A stretch of DNA of 64,000 nucleotides from Burkholderia anthina (lineage in GTDB: Bacteria; Pseudomonadota; Gammaproteobacteria; Burkholderiales; Burkholderiaceae), in NCBI RefSeq assembly GCF_902498995.1, contig NZ_CABVLY010000012.1, positions 124,001 through 188,000 of the forward strand, in the 5' to 3' direction. Within the stretch, counting starts at the first letter, position 1, and each line of letters begins with the position of its first letter. Shown piece by piece: positions 9,861-22,677 of this stretch. The notes beneath the pieces were generated by a model, which saw only the letters and a program-made list of their open reading frames with translations, had not been told where the DNA came from and did no database searches. Made by a program: the position numbers and the translations under genes.

Positions 9861-11249
9861 TCAGCACTCGACGATATTCACCGCCAGCCCGCCGCGCGAC
9901 GTTTCCTTGTACTTCGTCTTCATGTCGGCGCCCGTCTCGCGCATCGTCTTGATCACCGAGTCGAGCGACACGTAGTGCGAGCCGTCGCCGCGCAGCGCCA
10001 TGCGCGCGGCGTTGACGGCCTTCACCGACGCCATCGCGTTGCGCTCGATGCACGGGATCTGCACCATCCCGCCGACCGGGTCGCAGGTGAGTCCGAGGTT
10101 GTGCTCCATCCCGATCTCGGCCGCGTTCTCGACCTGGCGCGGCGTGCCGCCGAGCACGGCCGCGAGCGCGCCGGCCGCCATCGAGCACGCGACGCCCACT
10201 TCGCCCTGGCAGCCCACTTCCGCACCCGAAATCGACGCGTTGAGCTTGTAAAGAACGCCGATCGCGGCAGCCGTCAGCAGGAAGTCGATCACGCCTTGCT
10301 CGTTCGCGCCCGGCGTGAAGCGCGTGTAGTAATGCAGCACCGCCGGGATGATGCCGGCCGCGCCGTTGGTCGGCGCGGTGACCACACGGCCGCCGGCCGC
10401 GTTTTCCTCGTTGACGGCGATCGCGTACAGGTTGATCCAGTCGACCATCGACAGCGGGTCCTGCAGCGCGCGCTCCGGGTTGCCGGTCAGCGCGCGATAC
10501 AGCTGCGGCGCGCGGCGCTTGACCTGGAACGGGCCGGGCAGGTTGCCGTCGGCCTCCGGGTTGCCGATCCCGCAGCCGCGCGACACGCACGACTGCATCA
10601 CGGCCCAGATCTTCAGCAGCCCGTCGCGCGTTTCTTCCTCGGTGTGCCACGCACGCTCGTTTTCCCACATCAGTTGCGCGATCGACTTGCCGGTCGATTC
10701 GGTCAGCGCGAGCAGCTCGGCGCCGGTGCGAAACGGGTGCGTCATCTGCTCGGCCGCGCTCAGCACCTTCGTGTTCGGCGCGCCGGCCGTCACGACGAAG
10801 CCGCCGCCGACCGACAGGTAGGTCCGTTCGACCAGCACCGTATCGTTCGCGTCGGACGCGCGCAGTTTCATCCCGTTCGGATGCTCGGGCAGCGCCTGCC
10901 GGTAGAATGCGATGTTCTCCTTCAGCACGAACGGCACCGGGTGCGTGCCGAGCAGCGCGAGCTGCTTCGTCTTGCGGATGTCTTCGAGCCGCGCGTCGAT
11001 CGTCTCGGGATCGACGGTGTCGGGCGCGTCGCCGAGCAGGCCGAGCATCACGCCGCGGTCGGTGCCGTGGCCCTTTCCGGTCGCACCCAGCGAGCCGTAC
11101 AGCTCGACCTTCACGTGCGCCGTCGCGTCGAGCAGCCCGTCGCGTTCGAGGCCCTGGACGAACATCAGCGCCGCGCGCATCGGTCCGACCGTATGCGAAC
11201 TGGACGGACCGATGCCGATCTTGAAGAGGTCAAACACGCTGACTGCCAT
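9861..11249 (-). CDS. sdaA: L-serine ammonia-lyase (L-serine dehydratase), iron-sulfur type
   Basis: The 462-aa single-chain form normal for SdaA deaminates L-serine to pyruvate and ammonia with an oxygen-sensitive [4Fe-4S] cluster. The N-terminus, with [19 protein letters not shown], is diagnostic. Cysteine-bearing segments for the cluster include [16 protein letters not shown] and the later [16 protein letters not shown] and LTCDPVGG. It lies downstream of an alginate-lyase-family gene and the glycine cleavage operon on the same strand, so serine and glycine catabolic genes sit close together. Confidence 0.96.
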   Translation of the reverse strand: MAVSVFDLFKIGIGPSSSHTVGPMRAALMFVQGLERDGLLDATAHVKVELYGSLGATGKGHGTDRGVMLGLLGDAPDTVDPETIDARLEDIRKTKQLALLGTHPVPFVLKENIAFYRQALPEHPNGMKLRASDANDTVLVERTYLSVGGGFVVTAGAPNTKVLSAAEQMTHPFRTGAELLALTESTGKSIAQLMWENERAWHTEEETRDGLLKIWAVMQSCVSRGCGIGNPEADGNLPGPFQVKRRAPQLYRALTGNPERALQDPLSMVDWINLYAIAVNEENAAGGRVVTAPTNGAAGIIPAVLHYYTRFTPGANEQGVIDFLLTAAAIGVLYKLNASISGAEVGCQGEVGVACSMAAGALAAVLGGTPRQVENAAEIGMEHNLGLTCDPVGGMVQIPCIERNAMASVKAVNAARMALRGDGSHYVSLDSVIKTMRETGADMKTKYKETSRGGLAVNIVEC

Positions 11250-11279
11250 TTCGATTCCTGCCTTGCTTTAAGAATAGTG

Positions 11280-12416
11280 CTAGCGCGCCTGCAATGGCAG
11301 GCACGCGGCCAGCCATGCGGGCGGCATGGGGGATAGCTGCCGCGCGACGCGGGCATAGCGCCCGTCGAGCCGCGCGGCCAGATGAAAGAGTTCGGTGGCG
11401 TTTTTCGGGTCCCACTGCCCCGTGTAGCCGGGCAAGCCGGCTTCGCGGCGTTTCGCGTCGAACGGCACCGGCGAATTCACGAATTCCTCGTGGGTCTTCT
11501 CGCCGAGCGCATACGGCACGAGCCAGTCGAGCGCCGCCGCGAGCGTCGCGCCGTTCGCGCCGCGCTCGCGCAGCCAGTTGCGGTTGAAGCGGCGCGCGGC
11601 CAGCGCGGCCGTCACCAGCGGCTGCAGGTCGTACACCGCGTAATGCAGCGCATCGCGTTCGTCGAAATCCCAGGTCTTGCCGTCCGGGCCGATGTTGTCC
11701 GCGAGATGCTCGACGAACAGCCGCTGCGCGGCGTTCATCATCTTGCGGTCGCCGAGCGTGAACGCGGACAGCGCGATCAGCTTGATCCGGTGGCTCTGCC
11801 AGTTGTTGCGCCAGATGCCGGTGAGCGGCCGCTTTTGCGCATCCACCTGCGCGACGTAGCCGGCGCCCAGCTTCGCGATGAAGGCCGCCGTTGCGTTGCG
11901 CGTCTTGACCGGCAGCGCGCTCGCCGTCATGTCGTACGCGATGATCAGGCTGTCGAAGCGCGTCTCGTCGATCGGGTTGAAGCTCGGCTGGTAAGTCGAA
12001 ACCCACGCGGACAGGAAGCGGTCGACGAGCTGCAGATAACGCGGCGCATTCGTCACGCGCCATGCGAGCGCGGCGTCGCGCATCAGCTCCATGTCCTTCA
12101 GCGCTTCGGCACTCTGGTCGTAGATGCCTTCGTGCGGCAGCGTGCCCTCGGTGTGCACGCGCGCCATCGCCTTCGGCTGGTCGCCGATGTGCGCGTCGAC
12201 GCTGCGGATCAGCGCCTGCACACCCGGCTCGGCCTGCGTCGTCTCGCTCGCCTGCAATGCGGGCGCCGCGCAGAAATTCATCGCGGCATGCGCATTGCCG
12301 GCCGCGCCGAGGCCGGCAGCGGCAAACGACAGCGACGCGACGAGCAGCGGCGCGAAACGGCGCGTGCGCGCCCGCTTCGGCACTGCACCATGGCCCGGAA
12401 ACATCGGACGCACCAT
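11280..12416 (-). CDS. Alginate lyase family protein, exported
   Basis: A 378-aa protein with a signal peptide: the Arg-rich start (KRARTRR), then a hydrophobic stretch ending GNAHA before AMNF. The mature part has the alpha/alpha-barrel features of periplasmic alginate lyases: WRNNWQSHRIKLIALSAF with the catalytic-type Asn and His, and later helices with LHYAVYDLQPL containing a Tyr. The start ATG is preceded by AAGGAG. It probably acts on uronic-acid polysaccharide in the periplasm. No alginate biosynthesis genes are nearby, so it may be catabolic; the substrate is inferred. Confidence 0.8.
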   Translation of the reverse strand: MVRPMFPGHGAVPKRARTRRFAPLLVASLSFAAAGLGAAGNAHAAMNFCAAPALQASETTQAEPGVQALIRSVDAHIGDQPKAMARVHTEGTLPHEGIYDQSAEALKDMELMRDAALAWRVTNAPRYLQLVDRFLSAWVSTYQPSFNPIDETRFDSLIIAYDMTASALPVKTRNATAAFIAKLGAGYVAQVDAQKRPLTGIWRNNWQSHRIKLIALSAFTLGDRKMMNAAQRLFVEHLADNIGPDGKTWDFDERDALHYAVYDLQPLVTAALAARRFNRNWLRERGANGATLAAALDWLVPYALGEKTHEEFVNSPVPFDAKRREAGLPGYTGQWDPKNATELFHLAARLDGRYARVARQLSPMPPAWLAACLPLQAR

Positions 12417-12500
12417 GCGGAACTCCTTGATTGGCTGGATCGCGTTTGATGTTAGCCGGATTGGCGGGCGAGCGTGAACCGGATGGTCGGGAGATGAACG

Positions 12501-12535
12501 CAAAAACCGCACGCAACCGGCGGTTGCGTGCGGTT
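12501..12535 (-). terminator. Rho-independent terminator of the gcv operon
   Basis: A perfect 14-bp stem, AACCGCACGCAACC and its complement around a 3-nt loop, is followed on the minus strand by a T run (A run at 12502-12506). It lies just downstream of the gcvP stop. Confidence 0.9.
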
Positions 12536-12567
12536 CGGTCATGGCGGACTCCGGTGTGCAGCGGGCG

Positions 12568-15495
<2,928 letters not shown>

Positions 15496-15557
15496 GGCGT
15501 GACTCTGGTCCCGCGCGAGGCCGGCTGGCCGGCTCCGCGCGGTTCGGGTAAGGAAAA

Positions 15558-15938
15558 TTAGTCGATCAGCTTGCTGTAGGCGTCAGCGTCGATCAGCTTG
15601 TCGGTCGATGCGCCGGCCGCGAGCTTGATCTTGAAGAGCCATACGCCGTACGCGTCGCTGTTGACTTCTTCCGGCGAGTCGACGGCTTCTTCGTTGATGG
15701 CGATGATCTCGCCGGACACCGGCGAGTAGATGTCGGATGCCGCCTTCACCGATTCGACGACGCCGACGGCGTCGCCCGCGTTCACCGACTTGCCGACTTG
15801 CGGCAGTTCGAGGAAGACGATGTCGCCGAGCGTGCTCTGTGCGTGATCGGTGATGCCGACCGTCAGCGTGCCGTCTGCTTCGGTGCGGATCCACTCGTGT
15901 TCGTCGGTGTATTTCAGATCGGCCGGGACGTTGCTCAT
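15558..15938 (-). CDS. gcvH: Glycine cleavage system H protein
   Basis: 126 aa. The lipoyl-lysine is Lys65 in VESVKAASD, and the typical N-terminus YTDEHEWIR is present. It shuttles the aminomethyl and dihydrolipoyl groups between P, T and L proteins. Start ATG is preceded by AGGAG. It lies between gcvT and gcvP in one operon. Confidence 0.98.
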   Translation of the reverse strand: MSNVPADLKYTDEHEWIRTEADGTLTVGITDHAQSTLGDIVFLELPQVGKSVNAGDAVGVVESVKAASDIYSPVSGEIIAINEEAVDSPEEVNSDAYGVWLFKIKLAAGASTDKLIDADAYSKLID

Positions 15939-16063
15939 CGGATGCTCCTGGATAAAAGGTGTGTTCGTTATGCTGGCGCGCCGCCGGGGCGCGCCGGGTG
16001 TGGTTGCGCCGGGCGCCATTTCCCGGCTTTCCGGGAGGCGGCCTCCCGGTCGCTTCTCGGTCG

Positions 16064-17182
16064 TTACGCAGCGAGGACCTTGCCGTTGCGCACGAACGGC
16101 AGTTTTACCACGCGCGCGGGAAGTTGCTTGTCTCGAATCTGCACATGAATGGTGTCGCCGACCTGGACGGCCGCCGGCACGCGCGCGAACGCGATCGATT
16201 CCTGCATCGACGGCGAGAACGTGCCGCTCGTGATTTCGCCTTCGCCGTGCGGCGTGACGACTTTCTGGTGTGCGCGCAGCACGCCGCCCGCCTTGCCGTT
16301 TTCCTTTTGCAGGATCAGGCCGACGAAGGCGGCACGCGAGCCGTCGCGCTCGAGCGCGGCACGGCCGACGAATTCGCGCGGCGCCGACAGGTCGACCGTC
16401 CATGCGAGGCCCGCGTCGAGCGGCGACACGTTGTCGTCCATGTCCTGGCCGTACAGGTTCATGCCGGCCTCGAGGCGCAGCGTGTCGCGCGCGCCGAGCC
16501 CGCACGGGCGCACGCCGTTCTGCTGCAGCGCGTTCCACAGGGCTTCCACGTGCACGGCCGGGACGATCACTTCGAAGCCGTCTTCACCGGTGTAGCCGGT
16601 GCGTGCGATGGTGAGATCGCCGAACGGCGTGCCGGCGACCTGCGCGGCGTTGAACGGCTTCAGTTCGCTGGTGGCGGCGCGTGCGGCGGGCACCGTCGCC
16701 CAGGCTTTTTCGCGTGCGTTCGGGCCCTGAACGGCGACGATCGCGAAATCGCGGCGCGGCGCGATGGTCAGGCCGTAGCCGCCTTGTTCGTTGAGCTGGT
16801 TGAACCACGCGATGTCTTTCTCGGCCGTGCCGGCGTTGACGACGACGCGGAAGAAGTCTTCGGTGAAGTAATAGACGATCAGGTCGTCGACGACGCCGCC
16901 CTGCGGATTGAGCAGGCACGAGTAGAGCGCCTTGCCAGGAATCTTGAGCTTGCCGACGTTGTTCGCGATCGCGTGCTCGAAGAATGCGCGCACGCGGCTG
17001 CCGGTGAAATCGACGACGCACATGTGCGACACGTCGAACATGCCGGCATCGGTGCGCACGGCTTCGTGTTCTTCGATCTGCGAGCCGTAGTTGACGGGCA
17101 TGTCCCAGCCGCCGAAGTCGACCATGCGGGCATTGAGCGCGCGGTGCGCGGCGTTGAGCGGGGTGTGATTCAGTGCAGTCAT
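16064..17182 (-). CDS. gcvT: Aminomethyltransferase, T protein of the glycine cleavage system
   Basis: 372 aa, the normal length. N-terminal features are [18 protein letters not shown] (here [18 protein letters not shown]), followed by [12 protein letters not shown] and the FKVIGYTGE-type motif [13 protein letters not shown]. It transfers the methylene group from the H-protein to tetrahydrofolate and releases ammonia. It is the first gene of the operon, about 90 bp downstream of the glycine riboswitch. Confidence 0.97.
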   Translation of the reverse strand: MTALNHTPLNAAHRALNARMVDFGGWDMPVNYGSQIEEHEAVRTDAGMFDVSHMCVVDFTGSRVRAFFEHAIANNVGKLKIPGKALYSCLLNPQGGVVDDLIVYYFTEDFFRVVVNAGTAEKDIAWFNQLNEQGGYGLTIAPRRDFAIVAVQGPNAREKAWATVPAARAATSELKPFNAAQVAGTPFGDLTIARTGYTGEDGFEVIVPAVHVEALWNALQQNGVRPCGLGARDTLRLEAGMNLYGQDMDDNVSPLDAGLAWTVDLSAPREFVGRAALERDGSRAAFVGLILQKENGKAGGVLRAHQKVVTPHGEGEITSGTFSPSMQESIAFARVPAAVQVGDTIHVQIRDKQLPARVVKLPFVRNGKVLAA

Positions 17183-17271
17183 CGAGGCCTCAGGCAAGGC
17201 GCTTGCGCGCGGGTCAGAACGGCCATGTGCCGACCACTGCGGCCGTGTGGCCTGCGAGCGATCCGGTACAT

Positions 17272-17528
17272 GCCCCTCTGTCCTCGATACCTGAGAGATT
17301 GCGCTGCGGCAAAGCCGGCGAACGCGCGCCCCTTCGGTGGGCAGCTTGCCTGCGCCGCATAGGCGCAACGGGCTACTGCCGCTCTCCAGAGTGCGGGGAG
17401 TGCGGCCCGCGCGATGCGCGGACGGAATTCCCCGACGCGGTCGGTCCTTTTGCCTGAGAGTTTGCGGGTGTGCCCCTTCGGCGGCGCGACCGGCGTTCCA
17501 GCTATGCGGTCACACGCTCTCCCGACGC
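17272..17528 (-). promoter_or_regulatory. Tandem glycine riboswitch upstream of gcvT
   Basis: Read on the minus strand there are two aptamers in series. The first (about 17528-17436) has GGGAGAG, GCCGAAGGGGCA and CTCTCAGGCAAAAGGAC. The second (about 17402-17272) has TGGAGAGCGGC, ACCGAAGGGGC and CTCTCAGGTATCGAGGACAG. These are the conserved cores of the glycine (gcvT) riboswitch. Tandem aptamers normally turn on the glycine cleavage operon when glycine is high. Boundaries are approximate. Confidence 0.95.
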
Positions 17529-17644
17529 GTGCGGGCGACTGTACGCGAGCGGGTGGGCATTGTCAATTTGAGCAAAAAATGTCGCTTCGCGACAAGCGGC
17601 GGCATGGCGCGCCGCCGCTTTTTCGCCGCCGGCGGGCGCCGGCG

Positions 17645-18013
17645 TTACTCGCCGATCGCGCGTGCGGCCGTGTCGAGTTCCTGGTTCAGCACGCGCTGCT
17701 CGTCGCCGGACAGGCCGCCGCCGTGCTGGGCCGACATGTCGTTCGACTCCTGGCGGATCACGTCGAGGCGATGGTGCAGTTGCGCGCCGTACGGCGGCGG
17801 GTAGTAGCCGCCGTTCACGCGTGCGTCGATCCGGCGATGCAGGTTGTCGATCCTGCCCTGGATCTCCAGCAAGCGATCGTTCGCGACGACTTGCGGGTTC
17901 GGCCGCGGCGGGGGCGGCGGCGCCTGTCGCGCCGGCCGCTGCGGCTGCACGACACAGGCCGCGAGCGTGGAAACCAGGACGCAGCATGCCGCTGCGCGAA
18001 TCAACCGTTGCAT
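17645..18013 (-). CDS. Small proline-rich lipoprotein of unknown function
   Basis: 122 aa. The N-terminus is a lipoprotein signal peptide with the lipobox LAAC (cleavage before the Cys of CVVQPQ). It is followed by a proline-rich linker (APPPPPRPNPQ) and a predicted helical region containing LLEIQGRIDNLHRRIDARV, which may form a coiled coil. Start ATG at 18013 is preceded by AGGAG. No enzyme motif. Likely anchored in the outer membrane facing the periplasm. Confidence 0.75.
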   Translation of the reverse strand: MQRLIRAAACCVLVSTLAACVVQPQRPARQAPPPPPRPNPQVVANDRLLEIQGRIDNLHRRIDARVNGGYYPPPYGAQLHHRLDVIRQESNDMSAQHGGGLSGDEQRVLNQELDTAARAIGE

Positions 18014-18227
18014 CACATTCTCCTGACGGTTTGGTGTCGAATCGACTTTTTGAGAAACGCGTCAGACCGGCTCACCGCTGACTTTCGTTCCCGCACCATT
18101 TGTAACGGAATGTTCGGAGCGGCGCCGCCGCGGTGGCGCCGCACGGGGGCTGCCCGCGCGCGGCGCGGCAACGCACGGGGCGGGGGGCAGCGTGCGGCAG
18201 GGTCGGCACTGACCCGGCCGGCGGCGG

Positions 18228-19280
18228 TCAGACCATCCGGCGCACGAAGGGTATCCGGCGGCCGTCGTGCTCGCTCTGTGCGGCGAGTTCGATGATCGTC
18301 ATCACGTCGACGGCATCCTGCGGCGTGACCGGGAACGGCGCGCCGTCGTGGACCGACGCGGCGAGCGCGCGATAGAACTCCGCGTACTGGCCGTCGAGCG
18401 TCGGCACCGGCCGTTCGATCTCGACTTCGCCGTCGAGCACGCGCAGCACGCCGGGCGGATTGCCGCCGCCGAATTCGACGTCGTCCGGCGTGAGGCCGGC
18501 CTTCAACTGGTCTTCCTGCGTGTCGAGCCCGAACTTCTGATAGCTGCCGCGCGTGCCGTGCAGCGTGAAGCGGGCGGGTTCGATCGCCGACAGCGCACTC
18601 GCGTGCAGCGCGACGTCCTTGTCCGGATAGCCGAGCAGCAGGTGCACGAAGTCGGGCGCCGTGCCGTTGTCGCGGCGCGTCTTGACCGTCGCGCTCACCG
18701 TCTCCGGCAGCCCGAACAGCGCGAGCGCCTGGTCGATCAGGTGCGGGCCGAGGTCCAGCAGCAGGCCGCCGCCGCGCGCGGGCTCCTCGCGCCAGCGCGT
18801 GCGCGGGGTCGGCCGGAAGCGGTCGAAGTGCGACGTGAAATAAGTGAGCCGGCCGAGTTCGCCCGATTCGACGATGCGGCGCACGGTGAGGAAGTCGCCG
18901 TCCCAGCGGCGATTGTGGAACGGTGCGAACAGGCGGCTGCGTGCATTCGCGAGCCGCGCGAGCGCGAGCGCTTCGTCGGCGGTGAGCGTGACGGGCTTGT
19001 CGACCACGACGTGGCGGCCGGCTTCGAGCACCTGACGCGCGAGCGCGAAGTGCGTGTCGTTGGGCGTGGCGATCACCACGCAGTCGATGTCATCGAGGCC
19101 GAGCAGCGTATCGAGATCGGGGACGATGCGCGCGCCCGGATACGCGGCGCGCGCGCGATCGGCCTGGCCGGTCGCGATCGCGGCGACCTCGGTGCGGCCG
19201 CTCGTGGCGATCACGGGCGCGTGGAACGTCGCGCCGGCGAAACCGAAACCCATCAAACCAATCCTGAGCAATGACGACAT
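18228..19280 (-). CDS. Gfo/Idh/MocA-family NAD(P)-dependent oxidoreductase
   Basis: 350 aa. The N-terminal Rossmann fold is IGLMGFGFAGATFHAPVI; the conserved catalytic-type Lys lies in VVVDKPVTL (the EKP/DKP motif). The C-terminal alpha/beta domain has GGGLLLDLGPHLIDQALALFG with the usual His. Members oxidise sugars, inositols or biliverdin-like substrates; this one is YdgJ/YhhX-like and its substrate is unknown. Single-gene unit on the minus strand. Confidence 0.88.
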   Translation of the reverse strand: MSSLLRIGLMGFGFAGATFHAPVIATSGRTEVAAIATGQADRARAAYPGARIVPDLDTLLGLDDIDCVVIATPNDTHFALARQVLEAGRHVVVDKPVTLTADEALALARLANARSRLFAPFHNRRWDGDFLTVRRIVESGELGRLTYFTSHFDRFRPTPRTRWREEPARGGGLLLDLGPHLIDQALALFGLPETVSATVKTRRDNGTAPDFVHLLLGYPDKDVALHASALSAIEPARFTLHGTRGSYQKFGLDTQEDQLKAGLTPDDVEFGGGNPPGVLRVLDGEVEIERPVPTLDGQYAEFYRALAASVHDGAPFPVTPQDAVDVMTIIELAAQSEHDGRRIPFVRRMV

Positions 19281-19493
19281 GGCAATCCCTGGCTGCGAAC
19301 GAAACGAAAGGATGGATGGCGTGCCGCGAAGGCGCGGGCACGACCGGCTATTTTGGCACGGCGCGACGGCGCGTATCGGCGCGTTCGGCAAAACGCGCGG
19401 TTCGTCCCGGCGCATGCGCGGGTGAGGCCGGCGTTTGGCGCGGCGCCGGATGGCGCCGGGCGCTTCCGACCGGTGGAGCGGCGCCGGCCCGCG

Positions 19494-20204
19494 TCATGCG
19501 CCGGCCCGCTGCCGCAGTATGGCGCTCGCGACCTGTGCGGCCCAGGCCGAGCAGGCCGCTGCGCCGGGATGGAAGCCGTCGGCGGCCATCAGGTGGCGTT
19601 CGAGCGGCAGCGCGACGCGCAGGAACGTGCAGTGCGGCTGCGTCGCGGCCCAGTCGGCGAGCGCCGCGTTGAGCCGTTTCGCGCGCAGCCCGAGATACCA
19701 CGCGAGCGGCTGCGGCAGTGCCGGAAAGCGCTCCATCGGCGGCACCGCCGACAGGATCACGTGCCCCACCCGAAAGCGCGCCGTGAGCAGCCGCACGAGC
19801 TCGGCCTGCCGGGCTTGCCAGCGCGCCGGCGGCACGCCGCCCGTCACGTCGTTGACGCCGAGCGACGTCACCGCCACGTCGAACGGCTCGGCCGGCTCGG
19901 TCGCGAGCCAGTCGACGAGTTCCCGCGTGGCGAGGCCCGTGCGCGCGAGCAGCTTCCAGCCGACCCGGTGCGTGGCCGCCAGCGTGCGCGCCAGCTGGCC
20001 GGACAGCGCGTCGTGCTGCGTCGCCACGCCGACGCCCGCGGCGGCCGAATCGCCGACCACCAGCACGCGCAGCGGCGGGCCGTCGCCGGCGACGCCGTCG
20101 CGCGGGCCGGCCGCTTCGGGCAGGCGCGGCGTGACGCGGCGCACGTGGCGCCCCTGGAGGAAGAGCAGCGGGCCGAGGGCGGCGGTGGCGAGCGGGTATC
20201 CCAT
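19494..20204 (-). CDS. SGNH/GDSL-family hydrolase
   Basis: 236 aa from the ATG at 20204. Block I has the catalytic Ser in VVGDSAAAGVG, block III the Asn in SLGVNDVTGG, and block V the Asp and His in DGFHPGAAA. A short hydrophobic N-terminus (LATAALGPLLFL) suggests membrane association or export. Substrate is probably a small ester or thioester; not determinable here. It is divergent from the Rep helicase gene. Confidence 0.83.
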   Translation of the reverse strand: MGYPLATAALGPLLFLQGRHVRRVTPRLPEAAGPRDGVAGDGPPLRVLVVGDSAAAGVGVATQHDALSGQLARTLAATHRVGWKLLARTGLATRELVDWLATEPAEPFDVAVTSLGVNDVTGGVPPARWQARQAELVRLLTARFRVGHVILSAVPPMERFPALPQPLAWYLGLRAKRLNAALADWAATQPHCTFLRVALPLERHLMAADGFHPGAAACSAWAAQVASAILRQRAGA

Positions 20205-20481
20205 GAGGTCGATCCGGTGGCGTGCATGCGGGTGCGGCACGGGGGTGCGCCGACGTCCGTTCATTGTGGCCGATCGCGCCGCGCATGGGGCCGGATTGGC
20301 CGTTCGGACAGGGGACGGAACGGCACTCCGCCTGCGCGGCCCCGTCCGGCGGCGCTCCCGAAATCCGAGCCGCCGACGTGTTAACATGCGCGTCCTGCCC
20401 GCGTGTCCGCCTGCATTCCAGGCCCGCCGCGCGCGGCATCCTCCCGGCGTTCCGCCGTCAACCGCAACATCATCCGCCATC

Positions 20482-22569
20482 ATGTCCGCAGGCCTCAACC
20501 CCGCTCAGAACGAAGCGGTGCGCTACCTCGACGGTCCCTGCCTCGTGCTCGCCGGCGCGGGCAGCGGCAAGACCCGCGTGATCACGCAGAAGATCGCGCA
20601 CCTGATCGAAGCCAAAGGCTTCGAGCCGCGCCACATCGCGGCCGTCACGTTCACGAACAAGGCGGCTGCCGAAATGCGCGAGCGCGTGTCGAAGCTGCTC
20701 GAGGGCAAGACGCTCACCACGCCCGGCAAGGAAGGCCGCAAGGTGCCCGTCAACCAGCTCACCGTGTGTACGTTCCACTCGCTCGGCGTGCAGATCCTGC
20801 GTCAGGAGGCCGAGCACGTCGGCCTGAAGCCGCAGTTCTCGATCATGGATTCGGACGACTGCTTCGGGATGATCCAGGAACAGCTCGGCACCACCGACAA
20901 GGGGCTGATCCGCAAGATCCAGAGCATCATCTCGCTGTGGAAGAACGGCTTGATCATGCCTGACGAGGCGATGGCGATCGCGGCGAACGAGGATGAGCAC
21001 CAGGCCGCGATCGTCTACCGCAACTATGTCGCAACGCTGCATGCGTACCAGGCGGTCGACTTCGACGACCTGATCCGCCTGCCGGCCGAGCTGTTCGAAA
21101 AGAACGAGCAGGTGCGCGACCGCTGGCAGAACAAGCTGCGCTACTTGCTGATCGACGAATACCAGGACACCAACGCGTGCCAGTACGAACTGGTGAAGCT
21201 GCTCGCAGGCAAGCGCGCCGCGTTCACGGCGGTGGGCGACGACGACCAGGCGATCTACGGCTGGCGCGGCGCGACGCTCGAGAACCTCGCGCAGCTCGGC
21301 AAGGATTTCCCGAACCTGCACTTGATCAAGCTCGAGCAGAACTACCGGTCGACGGTGCGGATCCTGACCGCCGCGAACAACGTGATCGCGAACAACCCGA
21401 AGCTGTTCGAGAAGAAGCTGTGGTCCGAGCACGGGATGGGCGATTCGATCACCGTCACGCCGTGCAACGACGAGGAGCATGAAGCCGAGTCGGTCGTGTT
21501 CCGGCTGTCCGCGCACAAGTTCGAGCGGCGCGCGCAGTTTCGCGACTACGCGATCCTGTATCGCGGCAACTTCCAGGCGCGGATCTTCGAGCAGGTGCTG
21601 CGGCGCGAGCGGATCCCGTACGTGCTGTCGGGCGGCCAGTCGTTCTTCGACAAGGCCGAGATCAAGGATCTGTGCGCATACCTGCGCCTGATCGCGAACG
21701 CCGACGACGATCCCGCGTTCATCCGCGCGGTCACGACGCCGCGCCGCGGGATCGGCAACACCACGCTCGAAGCGCTCGGCTCGTTCGCGGGCCAGGCCAA
21801 GGTGTCGCTGTTCGAGGCCGTGTACATGGGCGGGATCGAGGCGCGGTTGTCCGCGCGCCAGGTCGAGCCGCTGCGGATGTTCTGCGACTTCATCCAGCGG
21901 CTCACCGATCGCGCGGACAAGGAGCCCGCGACCATCGTGCTCGACGACATGATGGAAGCCATCCACTACGAGGCCTACCTGTACGACGCGTTCGACGAAC
22001 GGCAGGCGCAATCGAAGTGGCAGAACGTGCTCGAATTCCTCGAGTGGCTCAAGCGCAAGGGCACCAAGCCCGAGACGGAAGCCGTCGACGGCGAGGCCGA
22101 GGGTTTCCACAACGCGGACGGGCTGGCGGACACCGGCAAGAACCTGCTCGGCCTGATCCAGACCGTCGCGCTGATGTCGATGCTCGAGGGCAAGGACGAG
22201 GATCCGGACGCCGTGAGGCTGTCGACCGTCCATGCGTCGAAGGGGCTCGAGTATCCGCACGTGTTCCTGGTCGGCGTCGAGGAAGGCATCATGCCGCACC
22301 GTGGCGGCAGCGAGGACGACGGCCCGATCGACAGCGAGCGGATCGAGGAAGAGCGCCGGCTGATGTACGTCGCGATCACGCGCGCGCAGCGCAGCCTGCA
22401 CCTGAACTGGTGCAAGAAGCGCAAGCGGGCGCGCGAGACGGTCGTGTGCGAGCCGTCGCGCTTCATCCCGGAGATGGGGCTCGACGAAGCGCCGCCGCCC
22501 ACGTCGGAAGAGGCGCCGATGACGCCGAAGGATCGGCTCGCGAGCCTGAAGGCGCTGCTGCAGAAGTGA
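20482..22569 (+). CDS. rep: ATP-dependent DNA helicase Rep/UvrD (SF1A)
   Basis: 695 aa. The Walker A sequence is AGAGSGKT at residues 24-31. Other SF1 motifs are FTNKAAAEMRERV, LIDEYQDTN (motif II), GDDDQAIYGWRGA (motif III), NYRST (IV), VRLSTVHASKGLEYPHVFLVG (V) and RLMYVAITRAQ (VI). Overall length and the ILTAANNVI region favour Rep over UvrD. It is a 3'-5' helicase that helps replication forks past bound proteins. The frame extends upstream without a start supported by similarity; ATG 20482 (MSAGLNPAQ) is the family start. Confidence 0.92.
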   Translation: MSAGLNPAQNEAVRYLDGPCLVLAGAGSGKTRVITQKIAHLIEAKGFEPRHIAAVTFTNKAAAEMRERVSKLLEGKTLTTPGKEGRKVPVNQLTVCTFHSLGVQILRQEAEHVGLKPQFSIMDSDDCFGMIQEQLGTTDKGLIRKIQSIISLWKNGLIMPDEAMAIAANEDEHQAAIVYRNYVATLHAYQAVDFDDLIRLPAELFEKNEQVRDRWQNKLRYLLIDEYQDTNACQYELVKLLAGKRAAFTAVGDDDQAIYGWRGATLENLAQLGKDFPNLHLIKLEQNYRSTVRILTAANNVIANNPKLFEKKLWSEHGMGDSITVTPCNDEEHEAESVVFRLSAHKFERRAQFRDYAILYRGNFQARIFEQVLRRERIPYVLSGGQSFFDKAEIKDLCAYLRLIANADDDPAFIRAVTTPRRGIGNTTLEALGSFAGQAKVSLFEAVYMGGIEARLSARQVEPLRMFCDFIQRLTDRADKEPATIVLDDMMEAIHYEAYLYDAFDERQAQSKWQNVLEFLEWLKRKGTKPETEAVDGEAEGFHNADGLADTGKNLLGLIQTVALMSMLEGKDEDPDAVRLSTVHASKGLEYPHVFLVGVEEGIMPHRGGSEDDGPIDSERIEEERRLMYVAITRAQRSLHLNWCKKRKRARETVVCEPSRFIPEMGLDEAPPPTSEEAPMTPKDRLASLKALLQK

Positions 22570-22615
22570 CGCGGCGTGCGGCGGCGGCCTGACGTCCGGT
22601 CGATCCGCGACCAAA

Positions 22616-22656
22616 ACAAAACCCCCGCGATGCGCGTGCGCCGCGGGGGTTTTTTC
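22616..22656. terminator. Bidirectional terminator between the Rep helicase and cytochrome c genes
   Basis: ACCCCCGCG and CGCGGGGGT form a 9-bp stem, with AAAACAAA on the left and TTTTTT on the right. This gives T-rich tails on both strands, as expected between convergent genes. Confidence 0.9.
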
Positions 22657-22677
22657 TGGCCGGTGGATCGGCGGGCG